Counted from the first letter of the stretch, positions 22,850 through 35,391 are shown. The stretch is DNA of 64,000 nt from Channallabes apus (GCA_030522415.1 CM060126.1:7411852-7475851); one strand, 5' to 3'. Notes: generated from the letters alone by a model not told the origin. Numbers and translations: made by a program.

Positions 22850-23390
22850 TGTAATGACTTGGGTCTCACGAGGGGCAGAACCGCATGAAAATACTCTGCA
22901 CTGTTCAGAACGGGCAGATCCGCAGGCTGCTACCCCGCGGAGTTCTGACCAGGCAGAGGCACGGCCATTTATACACGCGGTTGCCAGGCAACGCCACCGC
23001 AAGGCAATCAGCCTGGACACGCCACACCTGGCGGCGTGTCTATTTACGGATCCTGATACCTCTGCACTTTTTGCAATCATTAGGACGCAACCGGTAAAGT
23101 ATCAGGGCCAAAGATCAAGAAAAAATGAAGAAAAAGACAAAGCACACAAAAAGTTCAGAGAGAAAGGCAAAGACCCGGACGCTAAGATGCCGGCGAGAGA
23201 GAGAGAGAGAAAGCCATCTCCGAACAGGAGGATCTTCCCGTGCGTGTCATAAGCACTCTCACAGCATCCTGCTTTATTGAAGCTAGTAAGCTAGATATAT
23301 TCTAATCTTTTCTTGACGAGAGCGTCTGTTCGAGTGGCTTGTGCGTAGGATCCGTTGCCCAGGGAATCACTTTGGTGCACTAACCAATCT
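22850..23390 (+). other. GC-rich island, possible solo LTR or unannotated promoter
   Basis: A sharp rise in GC and CpG compared with the flanks, with the block 'gttgccaggcaacgcc' and 'cctggcggcgtgtc'. It begins near TGTAATGACT and could end near a CA at about 23380, which would suit a solo LTR. An open frame of 132 codons (22854-23252) has a basic, Lys/Arg/Glu-rich C-terminus but no recognisable domain. I cannot decide between an LTR, a CpG promoter or an exon. Confidence 0.35.
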
Positions 23391-23529
23391 GTGCATGATG
23401 ACCTCCTAGGGCTGGGGAAATAATTTTCTTTCTGTCCTTGTAGCTCAGTCATGCAATTGACAGTGTGATTGACAGTGTAAACATTATGTTTAGATTAGAA
23501 AATCAATGCACTTTTTGTGTGATCACTGA

Positions 23530-23697
23530 AAAGTAACAAGTCGCGATTTAAAATGTTGAGAGTAAAAGTACAGTTTTTTTTATATATATATGTAGTGAGT
23601 AGAAGTAAAAAGTATCACAAATAGAAAATACTTGGGAACAAAAAAAGACCGAAATACAGTAACATAAAAGTTGTTATTTGTTGCTTGTCACCTCTAG
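23530..23697. mobile_element. hAT (Tol2-like) fragment
   Basis: Contains AGTAACAAGT, GTGAGTAGAAGTAAAAAGTA and ends in TTGCTTGTCACCTCTAG. These words match the subterminal repeats and the GACACCTCTG end of the hAT elements at 13386 and 45905. The other end is lost. Confidence 0.55.
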
Positions 23698-25084
23698 CTG
23701 TTAGAAAAAGTCCATCATACAGTAGCTCGAAAAACTAAATACCACAGCTTCCTTCATACTTTCATCATCTACAGTAGAGAGAGGGTGAGAGTAACACACT
23801 CACCAAGCAGCTCTAATGAAATCTGTGTTACAGATCTCGTACATTATACATGAAAAAGGCTATAATTTACTCTCAGCAATAAAAAGTGCTCTACATTCTG
23901 ATCTCTCATCAGATCTAAGTCTATTCAATCAAGTCTCATTAAGCAGCAAGGCTTTGCTCAGCGAGACATGCAGTCTATGATCAAGTGCTCTTTAAACAAA
24001 TGCAAAGTGTGAATAATCTAAAATCAAAGGCATCAACAACACAGGTTTCTTCTTTCTCGTTACTTCTGGCTGTCAACTAATTAAAAAATGAGGCGTGCGC
24101 TCTTTAAGAGTTTGACCGTCCTGTACATTTGTTTCAGAGACTCAGAATATTAAGCTGCTTAAAGACCCTGAACTCGGAATGCATCTCTCCTTTCCACCCG
24201 GAGTAGATCATCAGCACTGTATAATCATGCACTTGTTCCTACTGTCTGGTCATTTGGCAAAGCAATGAAAATCTTACCAAGCTAATGCTGTTGCAATATA
24301 CTGTAATGTAGTTCATGTTCTACAGAGTGTAACAATATATATTATGGTTAAGCCTGTTTCCTCCGGGTTACAGCAAGTGGAGCTGATTGCTCCATTTACA
24401 TTTACAATTGGCAGACACTCTTATCCAGAGCGGCTCACAAAAGTGCTTTGAAGTTTTCGTTATTGAAAAGATCTTTTACACTGTGTTACTGGGTTACTAA
24501 CTAAGTTCCATCAGTCAAACATTGTTCGAATGTTGTTTTTTTTTTCTTTTTCTTTTGGATAGGAGGGAATTAAACCAAATATACTGTAAGAAACAGATCG
24601 GTCCTTAGTCATCGCTTAAATATATTATGAGTGGCTCGCTGTATCTAGAGAAAGATTATCCCACCACCTACAGTAGGTGCCGGAACAGAAAACAGTCTAG
24701 ATGCATTTTCATAATCTGATACAATATTTAAAGCTCGGTTCTTGTTTTTTTCTATTTTATTATTTATAAGTGGACAGTCAGCATTTCATTTCATGCGGCA
24801 CATATTTTTCCACTGGGTTTAGTATTTTAGACATTCCATGAAAAAATCTATTATTAAATGTCCAATTAAAATGGAATTCTCATCTTTTCTTTCTAAATGT
24901 TCTGTATTTTTCTATATTTATAATTCTATACAGATTTTTTCCCCATATATGTACAGCTGGGTTTTTCTTTATTTTATAAGGTGTACTTGTACAGTTACAG
25001 GTTTTTCTCATATTTTATATTAAAGTTATTTTCTATATTTTATTTCTTATTTTATTCCATATTTATTATTATACAATAGATTAT
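23698..25084. other. unique DNA; SINE tail fragment near 24393
   Basis: Nothing coding is supported. 24393-24456 carries the reverse complement of the V-SINE tail (ATTTACATTTAC..CAGACACTCTTATCCAGAGCG). The part from 24060 to 24260 is compositionally balanced with homeodomain-like AATTA words and could be a conserved non-coding element; this is unverified. Confidence 0.45.
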
Positions 25085-25200
25085 ATAGATTAATAATCTT
25101 TTTTTAAGGTCACAGGCGGTTCATTTAAGCATTCCACTGCATATCGTACTGTGTATGACTGTGTATGTGACAAATAAAATTTGAATTTGAATTAAAATTT
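25085..25200 (+). mobile_element. Rex1-type LINE 3' tail fragment
   Basis: 'aggtcacaggcggttc..gcattccactgcat..cgtactgtgtatgactgtgtatgtgacaaataaaatttgaatttgaa' nearly duplicates the end of the element at 19545-19630. Only the last ~110 bp are present. Confidence 0.85.
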
Positions 25201-25204
25201 TGAA

Positions 25205-25690
25205 CAATGTTGCTTACCTAGATGTAAAGTTTAGCAGAGATGATTTTATATGTGTCCCCAAAAATGGCCATTTTCGACCATTTTCGGGCTCAAGGTGTTT
25301 CGCTTCAAACAATAATAATAAAAAATGCTAATTATTCATATTTCTTTATAAGTATTGCTAGTAAAATTAATGTAAGCTTCTAGAAGCATATGAACAGTTA
25401 AAAAATAGTTGCTTAAATAGTTTTTTGGTAAAAGCTTAAAAAGCTATTTACTGTATCTGTAGTGTCCGTAACCTTGTCAAATTCATGTTGCAAAATCTTA
25501 ACAATTTTTGCATTATAGAGTAATAAACTTTTTCAGGTTTATGTCTTTTCATGTGAAAGTTTCATCTGAATGACAATTACAGTAATATCATTGAAAGATT
25601 TGAATTGAAATAAGTTACAGAAACTACATAAAAGCACATGAAATTGTATTTAGCAAATGCATTTTGTTTTATCTGATAAAAAATATGGAA
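25205..25690 (+). repeat. unnamed dispersed repeat, copy A
   Basis: Shares long blocks with 33400-34560 (same direction) and 59285-59770 (opposite direction). Shared blocks are CTGTAGTGTCCGTAACC (25457-25473), TTTTTTGGTAAAAG, ATGTCTTTTCATGTGAAA, TTTCTTTATAAGTATTGCTA and 'gtgtccccaaaaa..'. I see no open frame or clear terminal repeat, and I do not recognise the family. Confidence 0.75.
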
Positions 25691-26828
25691 AAATAGATGT
25701 TTATGCATATTTACAAACAACTAAGTAAGCATGGATAAATATTATAAAAAATTATGTTACATGATCCTACTGTATATTTAAAGAAATAACTTGTTCGCCT
25801 ATACAGTAGGTGAGACACTTTTTATCACAGATAACGTGTTTTGTTTTACTTTTAGGGTTAGATTTCTTGCATTACTCTACAAAAAGCCAACACCACCTTT
25901 ACTTAACAGCTGAGTTCTACAGTATATCATTCCATTACCCCCAATTCTTCAGTCTTTACTCCAGTGTAGAAGGTCTGACTTGTTTCCCGCTCATCTCTCT
26001 ATTCCACTAAATCTGCACACGGACCAGATGTGACCACGTCCCCATGGGCCGGTTCTCCCACACCAGTTAGAGATTTGCAAGGCCGTCTCTGCAGGTGCAC
26101 GGCTACAGATAAATGCAAGGACAAGCAGAAATCATTTAACTCCAGAACAACAGAAAGCTGTGCACCATGGTGACATCTGTCCCAAAGAAAAATTGTCTCA
26201 TGGAATTTCTGTGTGTGTGTGTGTGTGTGTGTTTTTTTTTACTGAGCTTATGCAAGGAGGGGAAAAATGGTGAAACAGAGAAATAATGGAAGAAATCACT
26301 GAACCTGCCATATTTGTGGGCAAAACTCATTTGTTTCACACAAACACTGTAATTTCTAAACTTGCTTTGCCAAGCAGAAATGTACAAACCATGAAAGTGT
26401 AAACTCCCAGGTCTTTCTAAAAGCAGGCCTGTTTGCCTGAATCCAAATGTCCCATAAGCGTGTTAAAGCATGTGTAGCTTTGGGAAAATGATTTTTTTCT
26501 CTGTGTCTGTGACCAGAGCCTCAAGTAAGGCACAAAAAAGAAATCATAATTCAACCCTGACAGCAAGCATTTGTCATTTAGTCATGAAATAATCCTGACA
26601 GTCGCATTCTCAATGTGGACCAAGCACATGTTAATGACTCTGAACTCTCAGTATAAGACACAGTATCTATAAAATGAACTGCAAAATTTTATTGCAAAAG
26701 CAAGTGGAAAAAATTTACATACAAGAAAATCTGAGACCACGAGTAAAAATTATTCTGTTGTGTATTCTATTTCTATTTCTATTCTAAAAAATATTTTCAT
26801 TAAAAATGATAATTATTGACAGAACTGG
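25691..26828. other. unique DNA with a short (GT)n
   Basis: No gene is supported. A (GT)11 microsatellite followed by T9 sits at about 26211-26238. Confidence 0.5.
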
Positions 26829-27020
26829 GGCCAGGGGTAGCTCAGTGGTTAAGGCATTGGACTACGGTTTGGAAGATCCCAGGTTCAAACCCCACAACCA
26901 CCAAGTTACCACTGTTGGGCCCTTGAGCAAGGCCCTTAACCCTCAACTGCTCAGATGTGTAATGAGATAAAAATGTAAGTCGCTCTGGATAAGAGCGTCT
27001 GCCAAATGCCTAAATGTAAA
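26829..27020 (+). repeat. V-type SINE, full-length copy
   Basis: Complete from GGGCCAGGGGTAGCTCAGTGG (box A) through GGTTCAAACCCC (box B), the V-like block, and 'taagtcgctctggataagagcg' to 'cctaaatgtaaactgg'. AACTGG on both sides may be the target duplication. Confidence 0.88.
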
Positions 27021-27107
27021 CTGGAAAATAGATTTTTATATTTATATTTTTTATATATAAAAATATATATTTACAGTACATATCATATTGGGGAGTGGTA
27101 CAGTACA

Positions 27108-27240
27108 ATACTGTAGCTCAGGCGGCTTAGGCCCCTCGGTTTCCGGTTTGGGGATCTGAGGATGTGAGAATCGACCCAGCCGCTACGTACTGTGTGCAGT
27201 GCTGGTCCTAAGCCTGGATAAAATGAGAGGGTTGTAAACA
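27108..27240 (+). repeat. tRNA-derived SINE, second family
   Basis: A tRNA-like head (GTAGCTCAGGCGGCTTAGG..GAGAATCGACCC) is followed by the tail 'cagtgctggtcctaagcctggataaaatgagaggg', which is shared with the element at 20711-20860. Confidence 0.65.
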
Positions 27241-28194
27241 TGCAAACTCCACATACTGTACAGTACACAGAGCAGAGGTGAGATTTGAACCCTTAACCCT
27301 GGAGATGAGCGGTGACCATGCTCCCCATTTTTCAGGAACTTGAACAATAATTGGTGCATAATATGAAAATATTGAAAAATGTTTTAATTATTAATATTAT
27401 TCAAATGTTTCTTTTTTTTTTGCACAAACTTTCCATTAGAAATTGGAAAAAGCCAAATTTTTAAGTGTGGTCTCAGACTTGTGGACCCTGGTGTTTATTC
27501 AAAAGTGAAACCTTGTATGCGCCATTATTTACTGCAACTTATTCTTTGTTCGTATAATGTCATTGCCAGCTCTGCATGGATTCTATACTATATTCAGATT
27601 GAATGCGAAAATCTATTTGCTTTCCAATACAGATAAAAAAACAAACGTCATCAGTCTGTTACTAGTTTTCAGATACATTGACTGTAATGACTGTTCACAC
27701 CTAGAATAATGCTGGAAAGTCGGTTCCTAAATACTGCACTAAAATTTCACTTTACACACTTTTATTTATTTAAGGACATTTAATATTATTGTTGTTTACT
27801 TAGAATTTTATTTTTATTTTTTTGTAAAAATGCTGAAAGCTGTCTAGTTTATTTAATTAACAAATAGGAATCAGGTCGGAACCACTTTTGAATTCTATTA
27901 AATGTACATTTGGATCTGCACCAGCCTAGGGTCAGATGTAACAATCTTCTTTATCAACCTGAGCCAGAGCTCAAATACATTTCATCACAGATCTGTAAAA
28001 GAGATAAGTATTGGGTTATTATGGAAAAGGACACTTGGCCAGATCTGGAGTGGATCCAGAGTGGAAGCAGGTGCTACAGTACATGTTGCCTCTTTGGCAA
28101 AGCTCAAGGAAATAGACTGAAAAGGGTGCTGTACTATAGAGAGGAGAAACAAATGTTCAAATATTTTAGGATAACTTTATTTAGTGTCTTAGAA
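27241..28194. other. unique DNA, no gene seen
   Basis: A 99-codon frame at 27910-28209 with two Cys pairs was considered, but no family or splice context supports it. Confidence 0.45.
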
Positions 28195-28265
28195 AAGGTG
28201 TCACGGTGATAAGGGTAGTGCACCTCCAGGGTCCGGGTTCGATTCCCGGCCAGGCTCGATTCCCG
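28195..28265 (+). repeat. GAAT-tailed SINE head fragment
   Basis: Only the tRNA-like head (GTGTCACGGTGATAAGGG.., CACCTCCAGGGTC, GGGTTCGATTCCCGG) remains, with a partial repeat of its box B segment. Confidence 0.65.
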
Positions 28266-29705
28266 AAGAGTCCTTTGTCTTAAAGTGACTTTTTCTTAGA
28301 CTATACTTACCGTAATCCCACTACTCTATTCATGTCCTTAACCATGTTACATCATATGACCAGAAGTATGTGGACACCTGACCGTCACCAGTTCAGATTT
28401 AGTTGCTGTTATTATAACTGCCACTCTTCTGGAAAGGCTTTTCACTAGATTTACTGATATAAATGTTCATTGGGTGATGAGATCTGGGGTCATTAGGTCA
28501 TTATTATTGGTCATCTTCAAGGTGTTTAATGGAGTTGATTGAGGTGACTTGAAGTTACAAGTTAAATTAAATTGTTAAAAGTGTAAATTGAATTGAGAAG
28601 CTAAGACGAATCTTTTTCTCTACTTTTATTCAGACATTTCACATTTTTTTAAATATGGAATGTATATCTTTTTTTTAAAGGTACTAGGATTAAGTGTCAG
28701 GAATTGTATTTGAAACAAGTTCAGCTGACTTCAACTATATGTGACAAATCCACGCTTCTTCTTCTTCAGTGTTATACTGTATGCCTACTGTATGCATCAA
28801 CTTCAAACTAATGTTAAAGAAAACGTTCTGATGTCCTCTCGTCCCTTAAACCTACACTACACACATCACAGAGCTCTATAAATCATCAAACTGACAGAAT
28901 TTAAACAGCAAACTCCGACAGGTTCACATTAGCTTTAAGATTATAATAGAGCAAATACAGAATATGTCATATTCCACACTAGGGCTGCCAAAACATATTA
29001 AGGAGGCAAACCTGTAAATCATTACTGGGAACATCACAAAATAAAATAACATGAAAAAAAATTATTTTTTTTTTTTTGCTCTGTTCACAAAACTCAGAGA
29101 TGCTTGGATACTTGGGAGACTGATACAGTATGTTAAGAATAGATGACATGAAATTTTTCGAAGCATAGTTTGTTTGATGCTTCTGTTATAAGATGGTAAT
29201 ATTATTTTTTTCCCCTCCAAACACACTGTACTGCCCTGGAGAAGACCAGAGCGCATAACTGCAAATAAAATGAGCTTGTGAAGACTTCATTATAAAAACT
29301 CTGCTTCAACTGAAGGTTTTTTTTTAAATCATCATTCTATTTCCTCTTCAAAATAATTCAAACTTTCAGAATATCATGAACAGATGGGGCTGCAGGAAGA
29401 ACGTACTGTACTGTACATGCCATCATTAAAAAAAAGTTTTTTTTTTTTAAGTTTTTTGTTTTTGTATTTCAGTTGATACTGTAATATTGAATCATTGCAG
29501 TTTTTCAAATTCTTGGGATTTTCAGGTTGATACAGCTGCTACTGTACAGTATGTCACACTCATAAATAAATATGTATAAATACTATTTGTAACGGAAATC
29601 TTTTTTTTTTTTTTTAAAGGGAAATTAGTGCCCGTGAGACTAAGAGACAATTTAGAGAATAATAACTGTGCAGGACAATTACTTACATAAGGCTGTGTGA
29701 GTTTA
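28266..29705. other. unique AT-rich DNA, no gene seen
   Basis: Several poly-A/T runs and many TACAGTA/TACTGTA words (28773-28796, 29403-29416, 29540-29551). No coding evidence. Confidence 0.5.
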
Positions 29706-30035
29706 TTATACGTTCATTCATTCATTCATCTTCTATACCGCTTAATCCTGTGTTCAGGGTCGCGGGGGACCTGGAGCCTATCCGAGGAGACTTCGGGCAC
29801 TAGGCGGGGTACACCCTGGACAGGGTGCCAATCCATCGCAGGGCACACACACATACACACACTCACACACCCAATCACACACTACGGGCAATTTGGGAAC
29901 GCCAATTAGCCTAATCTACATATCTTTGGACTGTGGGAGGAAACCGGAGTACCCGGAGGAAACCCACCAAGCATGGGGAGAACATGCAAACTCCATGCAC
30001 ATAGAGACGGGAATCGAGCCTGGCCGGGGAATGTT
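29706..30035 (-). repeat. GAAT-tailed SINE, near full-length
   Basis: Reverse orientation, starting with (CATT)n at the left and the 'tataccgcttaatcctgtgttcaggg' 3' block, followed by 'tacaccctggacagggtgcc', 'catcgcagggcacac', the CACA block, 'aggaaaccggagtacccgg' and the head up to 'gacgggaatcgagcctgg'. The last part of the head is missing. It is little diverged from the copies at 33646 and 35890. Confidence 0.9.
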
Positions 30036-30059
30036 TATTATACAGTACAATGAAAATAA

Positions 30060-30245
30060 ATTGAGTGGGTCTGTGTATTAAGGCTCTGAGTTACTGATAA
30101 GATGGTTGTTGGTTCAAGCCCCAGGTCCACCAGGTAGCCGCTGTTGGGCTCTTGAGCAAGGCCCTTAACCCTGTTGGCTCCAGGAGTGACGTATAATGAT
30201 GTTCTGACCCCAGATCAGTCAGAATAAAGAATTTCACCGTGCAGT
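30060..30245 (+). repeat. V-domain SINE of another subfamily
   Basis: A tRNA-like head (GTGTATTAAGGCTCTGAG.., GGTTCAAGCCCC) and the V-like block 'gccgctgttgggctcttgagcaaggcccttaaccct' are followed by a 3' part ending 'aataaagaatttcaccgtgcagta', unlike the other V-type copies. Confidence 0.7.
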
Positions 30246-31569
30246 AAAGTATAAGTGGCGAATAGAGGCTTTACTTAATTTGTGCAAAAAGAAAAATGCA
30301 GACATTACCATCTTCACTATTAAAGCCACAATCTTGTACACTTAATAAGGAAATTATAAATATTGACGTTGATAAATCCCTATTTAAATATGATAAGGAT
30401 TAAGTGGTTCAAATAAATGGGAAGGAAATAACAAGCCACGATACTTACTAATCAGACCTCCTGTTGTTATTTTCAAGCATGACCTTTCCAATGGAAAGCT
30501 GTTCTTCCACTGGGACACTTTGTCTAATAGCAACATTTTCTACAAAATTATAGAAACACTTGAGGTTGAATTGAATTGAACTTCACACTCATGATGGTGC
30601 CAGGATGAGCTTTTCCACTAAGAGTAAATTACAGTAAGGGTTGTACAGCATGTTAATGTTGGAAACACACTGGACAATCACTTACTGTATCTCCTTATCT
30701 GCGTGACTTTCATCCTCAGTCTTCACCTACTACTGTACTTGAATGTATGCAAAAGACTGCTGTCATTTAAGCTCTAATTATAAAAATTTAAACGTCCAAT
30801 GAAATGGGTAATGTTTTTTTCCTACATGTTTTCCTTATTAGTATACTGGAGGCCCATCTGAATGTCTAATTATGCAGGAATTTTTTATTTTTTTTTGCAT
30901 AATACACTGCCGGCCATGTCAGAGGCCCGATCCTGTGATCACGGTAAAAATGTTACGCTGATCCAAGAGGGTCATATTACTGTCATGCATTAAGAAAAAA
31001 AACATAACTGAAGAGAGATTATTGAAACTAAAGTATTAAAATTTGGTTAAAAGTGAAAAAAAGCATAATTAAATCCTGAAAGAATAAGGGTGAGCCATCA
31101 TGCTCAAAAATTTAAAAAAAGAAAGAAAGAAAGAAATGTGGTCGGAAAAACATGGGAGATCATTTGAATGCTTAGTGAAATCAAATAATTAAATAAATAA
31201 TAAATAAATAAGAGTAGAACTCACTGCTATGTTTAATAGTGAAAGTAAGCGCATTTCCACACTCAAAATGTGAAGAAAACTCAAGGGATTGGGACTAAAC
31301 AGCCGTGTAGCCTTAAGAAAACCACTTATCAGTAAAAAGAAAAAGAAAAGCTCCAAAATTGGCTAGAGAGCATAAGATCATGTGGTCTAATGAGTCTAGT
31401 GATGGGTGCATCAGGGTAAGCAAAGTGCCTACCGTACAAGCCTTGGGGCAGTATTACAGTATGATTTAACGTTGATTCTGTTGGTCAGGTCTAGGTCAGG
31501 ACCTGACCAACATGAACCCCGATGAAAATCTTTGGGACGTGTTGGAGAAGATGCAAGACCTTGGAGAGA

Positions 31570-31606
<37 letters not shown>

Positions 31607-33076
31607 GCTATAAGATTGCATAAGCCTATCAAATGAATGCCACGGCTGTAATCAAAGCAAATATGTATACAGTAGGCATATACAAGAAGAAGAAGAAATT
31701 AATGAAAAAAACTTTAGATTTGGTAAATTAAGTCAAGTTCAAAGGTATAGAATAAAAATATTAACATTATGGGTTATTTGGTCCAGATGTTTCATTCATG
31801 TTCTTGATGTTGGTGGTGGTGTTTTGTTTTTGTTTGTTTTTTACTTTCGTGTCAATTTTTTTAAATATATTTATTATTCCCAACGAGAGCTCACATCCTC
31901 ACGTCACACATATAGCGACACAGGCAAACATTAACAGAGTGGTGTGACAGCACTTTTATCCCATTGCCTCCAAAATCGTTGCAGCATCATTTTCCTCTCA
32001 CATATGCTTATTGATGTCATTTCAAAGCAGCGTTGATGAGAACCCCTGACACTGCAGTTTATACTCGGCTTAACAGCGCAGCAGTTCTCCTCTAAAAAGC
32101 CTGAGAGATCCGCCATACAGTACATCATGTCACATCATTGCTCTGGTGTGTGTGAGTGTGAGGAAGCTCGGTGTTTTAAAGCAAAACGCTTTGACAAGCT
32201 GGAGATGTCAGACCCCACACATGAGCACCATCTCATTGTTTCTTTTAATTTACTATCTTCTGGGGCAGCACCTTCATCATGCTCAATGGTGCGTGTTCAT
32301 TATACAGTACTACACAAGCTGTTTACAGTTGAATCGATTAAAAAAGCCTGTTTGCAATTAAATGCTCCACTTTTTACGCAAGAAAAATAACGTGCCACAA
32401 ATTGAGCGCCTACCAGAAATCTTAAAGGGGTTGGCATGTCTGTGAGAATGCAGCGGTCTGAAGCTGAAGAAAGCCCTCCTAGCGAAAAGATGTGGGAGAT
32501 CAAATCTAACTAGAATGTGGGTCCAACAGGATTGCTTGAGAGATTTCACGTCGAGGCTGAAGCGTGTGAACTATAGCTTTAACAGCGAGAAAAATAATGG
32601 CCTCCTACAGGGATGATTTTATACCTGCAGACTGTAGCTGAGATTTTTTCTTCTTTTTCTTTTTTTTTTTTTTTTTTAAATCAAAAGCTTCCTATTCATT
32701 CAAGATCTTGCTTTAAAAGAATGGGTAAATACAAAATGTAGACGATTGAATATAATTTAAATAATCACGCCTTATTATCTAAAATACAACCGAACACAAT
32801 AAAGGGCAAATATTTGATATTTAATCACAATAGAGTTCAGTTGACGGACATATCTGTTCTGCACATTCAGGTGTGTTTGATATTGTTCGCCGAGATGTCT
32901 GTCTCCTATAAGATGATGTTTAAAGATATGAGTTTTTGTTGTCGAACTGCGCCAAAAGGGAGGATCACACGTTATCTGTCAATGACAGGCCTGACCAGCA
33001 GGGAGCATGACCAGCTGACCCTCTCTACACCATCCTATCGGTGGGAGACATCTGTTTAGCCAAATGGCCTGTATCT

Positions 33077-33114
<38 letters not shown>

Positions 33115-33399
33115 GCCTGGTCTTAGCCTTTTCAGAGATGCCTGCCAGACACAGCCCTCTATCTTTTGTTACAATCCCTTCTTCTCTTCCTTTATCCCCT
33201 ATAAATCCTTCCATCAGTGTTCCACTATGAATCAGAAAGCAAAAAAAGAAAAAGAAGAGAGGTAGAACATCAGAAGCAGCAACAGCGGCCTTCACAATGG
33301 CTTTTATGATAATCTGTAAACATTGAGGAGCTTTAACTGCAAATCAACCTCAAATGTTCGGGGTCAGACAGGGGAAATGAGAGACACAGTATTGGTGCT
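30246..33399. other. unique DNA, no gene seen; simple repeats
   Basis: No supported exon. It contains an (AAT)11 tract (about 31571-31603), poly-T (32652-32678) and (CA)n (33078-33111). Open frames of 60-90 codons near 32127-32390 and 32814-33265 have no recognisable domain. Confidence 0.45.
33078..33112. repeat. (CA)n microsatellite
   Basis: A pure CA tract of about 34 bp. Confidence 0.95.
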
Positions 33400-34560
33400 G
33401 ATTTTATTATTATTAATTTTTTTTTTATGTCATACATACGGAATAATACAGAAAATGCGAGTGCCAAAGGTGCAACTTCAGAATTTCATCCTACTGTATA
33501 TGGAAGTGAACAATCTTGCTTCCGTAAAAGGTGCTAACTTCAGCCGCTTTGAAGAGATGATTTTACACTGTCTGTGCCCCAAAAAGGGCAATTTTTTAAC
33601 AATAATTATTCAAATGTAAATTATTTATATTTCTTTATGAATATTCATTCATTCATTCATTCATTCATTTTCTATACCGCTTAATCCTGTGTTCAGGGTC
33701 GCGGGGGACCTGGAGCCTATCCCAGGAGACTTCGGGCACTAGGCGGGGTACACCCTGGACAGGGTGCCAATCCATCGCAGGGCACACACACATACACACA
33801 CTCACACACCCAATCACACACTACGGGCAATTTAGGAACGCCAACCTGCATGTCTTTGGACTGTGGGAGGAAACCGGAGTACCCGGAGGAAACCCACCAA
33901 GCACGGGGAGAACATGCAAACTCCATGCACACAGAGACGGGAATCGAACCCAGACCCTGGAGGTGCAAGGCGACAGTGCTAACCACTACACCACCTTCTT
34001 TATGAATATTGCTACAAAAATTGGTGTAAGCCTCTAGATGTGTAAATATTAAAGCATTCTGGTAAAATTTAATGATTTTTCCCGCAAATTACTAACAGTT
34101 GTTTTGCTCCAAATTAGACACACCTTATGTTACAGTATCGCGCCATAAAAAATAGAAACCTATAGTTTATTCAATTGAAATTTATTTTTGTAATCTGCTC
34201 AATAATTATTGTTAATATATATACAGTACTATTAAAATTCCAGGGCTACGTCACTGCTTTGCATGAGAAATGTTTTTTGGTAAAAGATTAAGAAGCAAAA
34301 AAAAATCTGTAGTGTCCGTAACCATGTCAATTTGATGTTGGAAAATATCTTAACGATTTTACATTTTAGAATAATGATACACTTTTTCAGCTTCATTAAA
34401 TTGGAAATTTAAATTGGCCACGTTACATCTAAATGACAATTAAGATCAATGAAAGATTTGCATTCAAAAAAGTTACAGATAGTACATAAAATTACAAATT
34501 AAAATAAAAAATTTAAATTGCATATAGAAAATGCATTTATATGTATATTTGCAAAAAAAA
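33400..34560 (+). repeat. unnamed dispersed repeat, copy B, split by a SINE
   Basis: Same family as 25205-25690. The core CTGTAGTGTCCGTAACC is at 34307-34323, TTTTTTGGTAAAAGATTA at about 34273, and TTTCTTTATGAATATT at 33630-33645. A SINE (33646-33995) lies inside it. Copy A shows the uninterrupted site, so the insertion point can be read directly. Confidence 0.75.
33646..33995 (-). repeat. GAAT-tailed SINE with perfect 15-bp target duplication
   Basis: A full-length copy on the - strand, from (CATT)n at the left to the tRNA-like head (..GGAGGTGCAAGGCGACAGTGC) and the terminal CCACTACACCACC at the right. TTCTTTATGAATATT flanks it on both sides (33631-33645 and 33996-34010). This proves target-primed retroposition and defines the element ends exactly. 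Confidence 0.95.
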
Positions 34561-35000
34561 AATAAGCATGGACCAGGAGATAAGAATCATTAAGTATTAA
34601 GTACGATAAATGGTGTTATATGATCATATCTGAAAACTAAATATAACCAGCTCTCATACATACTGTACTGTAGATCTGGATATTTATGCTTATTATTATA
34701 TATTTTTTTTTATAACAGGAGCACAGCCTCTCGTATTTATACTTTATGGTTACATATATTGCTATTACTAGACCCTCAGGTTTAATGAGGTAGTACCTGA
34801 TAAGATAAGTGCTTGCCTAAATGCCTCAGTGAGCAATGAGTGGCGTTCTCTATAACCACATACAGTACTGTGGAATATATGCTGCCACACATACAGTACA
34901 GTAGTACATCACCAATTTAACATTACATAAAGTTTAAGCGGGTAACAAAGACAAATTGGTCATCATTACACGATACCTTGATTTTTACTACTGTATGAAG
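34561..35000. other. unique AT-rich DNA, no gene seen
   Basis: Nothing recognisable apart from many TACAGTA/TACTGTA words around 34660-34920. Confidence 0.5.
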
Positions 35001-35391
35001 GGCGTTCGAGTCAGACCAGGACTTGTGATTTCACAGTGAAGAGTAAAAATCCCCTTTATTTCTCTATATATTCCCAGTGTTTCACTTGGTCACTACTTGG
35101 ACACCATCATGGTATAAAGTTTTCTCAATACGCCGGAGCCATGATCAGACTGCCTGCTTCACATCTGAAGCACTGGCCTCCCAGGAACTCCTTTAATGTC
35201 CCAAATATGTGGAAATGGCCAGGAAAAGGTCAGGACTGTGTGGTGGATGTGGCAACAACTCCCAACTCCTGTTTTAACTGCGGATAAGAGTCTCATTACC
35301 CTATTGCACTTGAAGTCTACTGTAAATGTCAATCAATTTTACATCATTCAGAAGAAATTTTTATCACAAGTCCCAGTTTGACTTGAACGCC
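35001..35391. mobile_element. mariner-type MITE with ~26-bp inverted repeats
   Basis: The left end GGCGTTCGAGTCAGACCAGG..ACTTGT and the reverse complement of the right end GGCGTTCAAGTCAAACTGGG..ACTTGT match at most positions. The 340-bp interior has no stop-free transposase. An open frame of 83 codons inside it (35036-35287) is likely a decayed transposase remnant in either strand, but I cannot confirm it. Confidence 0.7.

Noticed and set aside
27910..28209. 99-codon frame with paired cysteines as a possible exon
   Set aside because: No recognisable family, no consistent splice sites, and low-complexity Lys/Arg tail.
35036..35287. 83-codon open frame as a host gene
   Set aside because: It lies wholly between the inverted ends of a mariner-type MITE.
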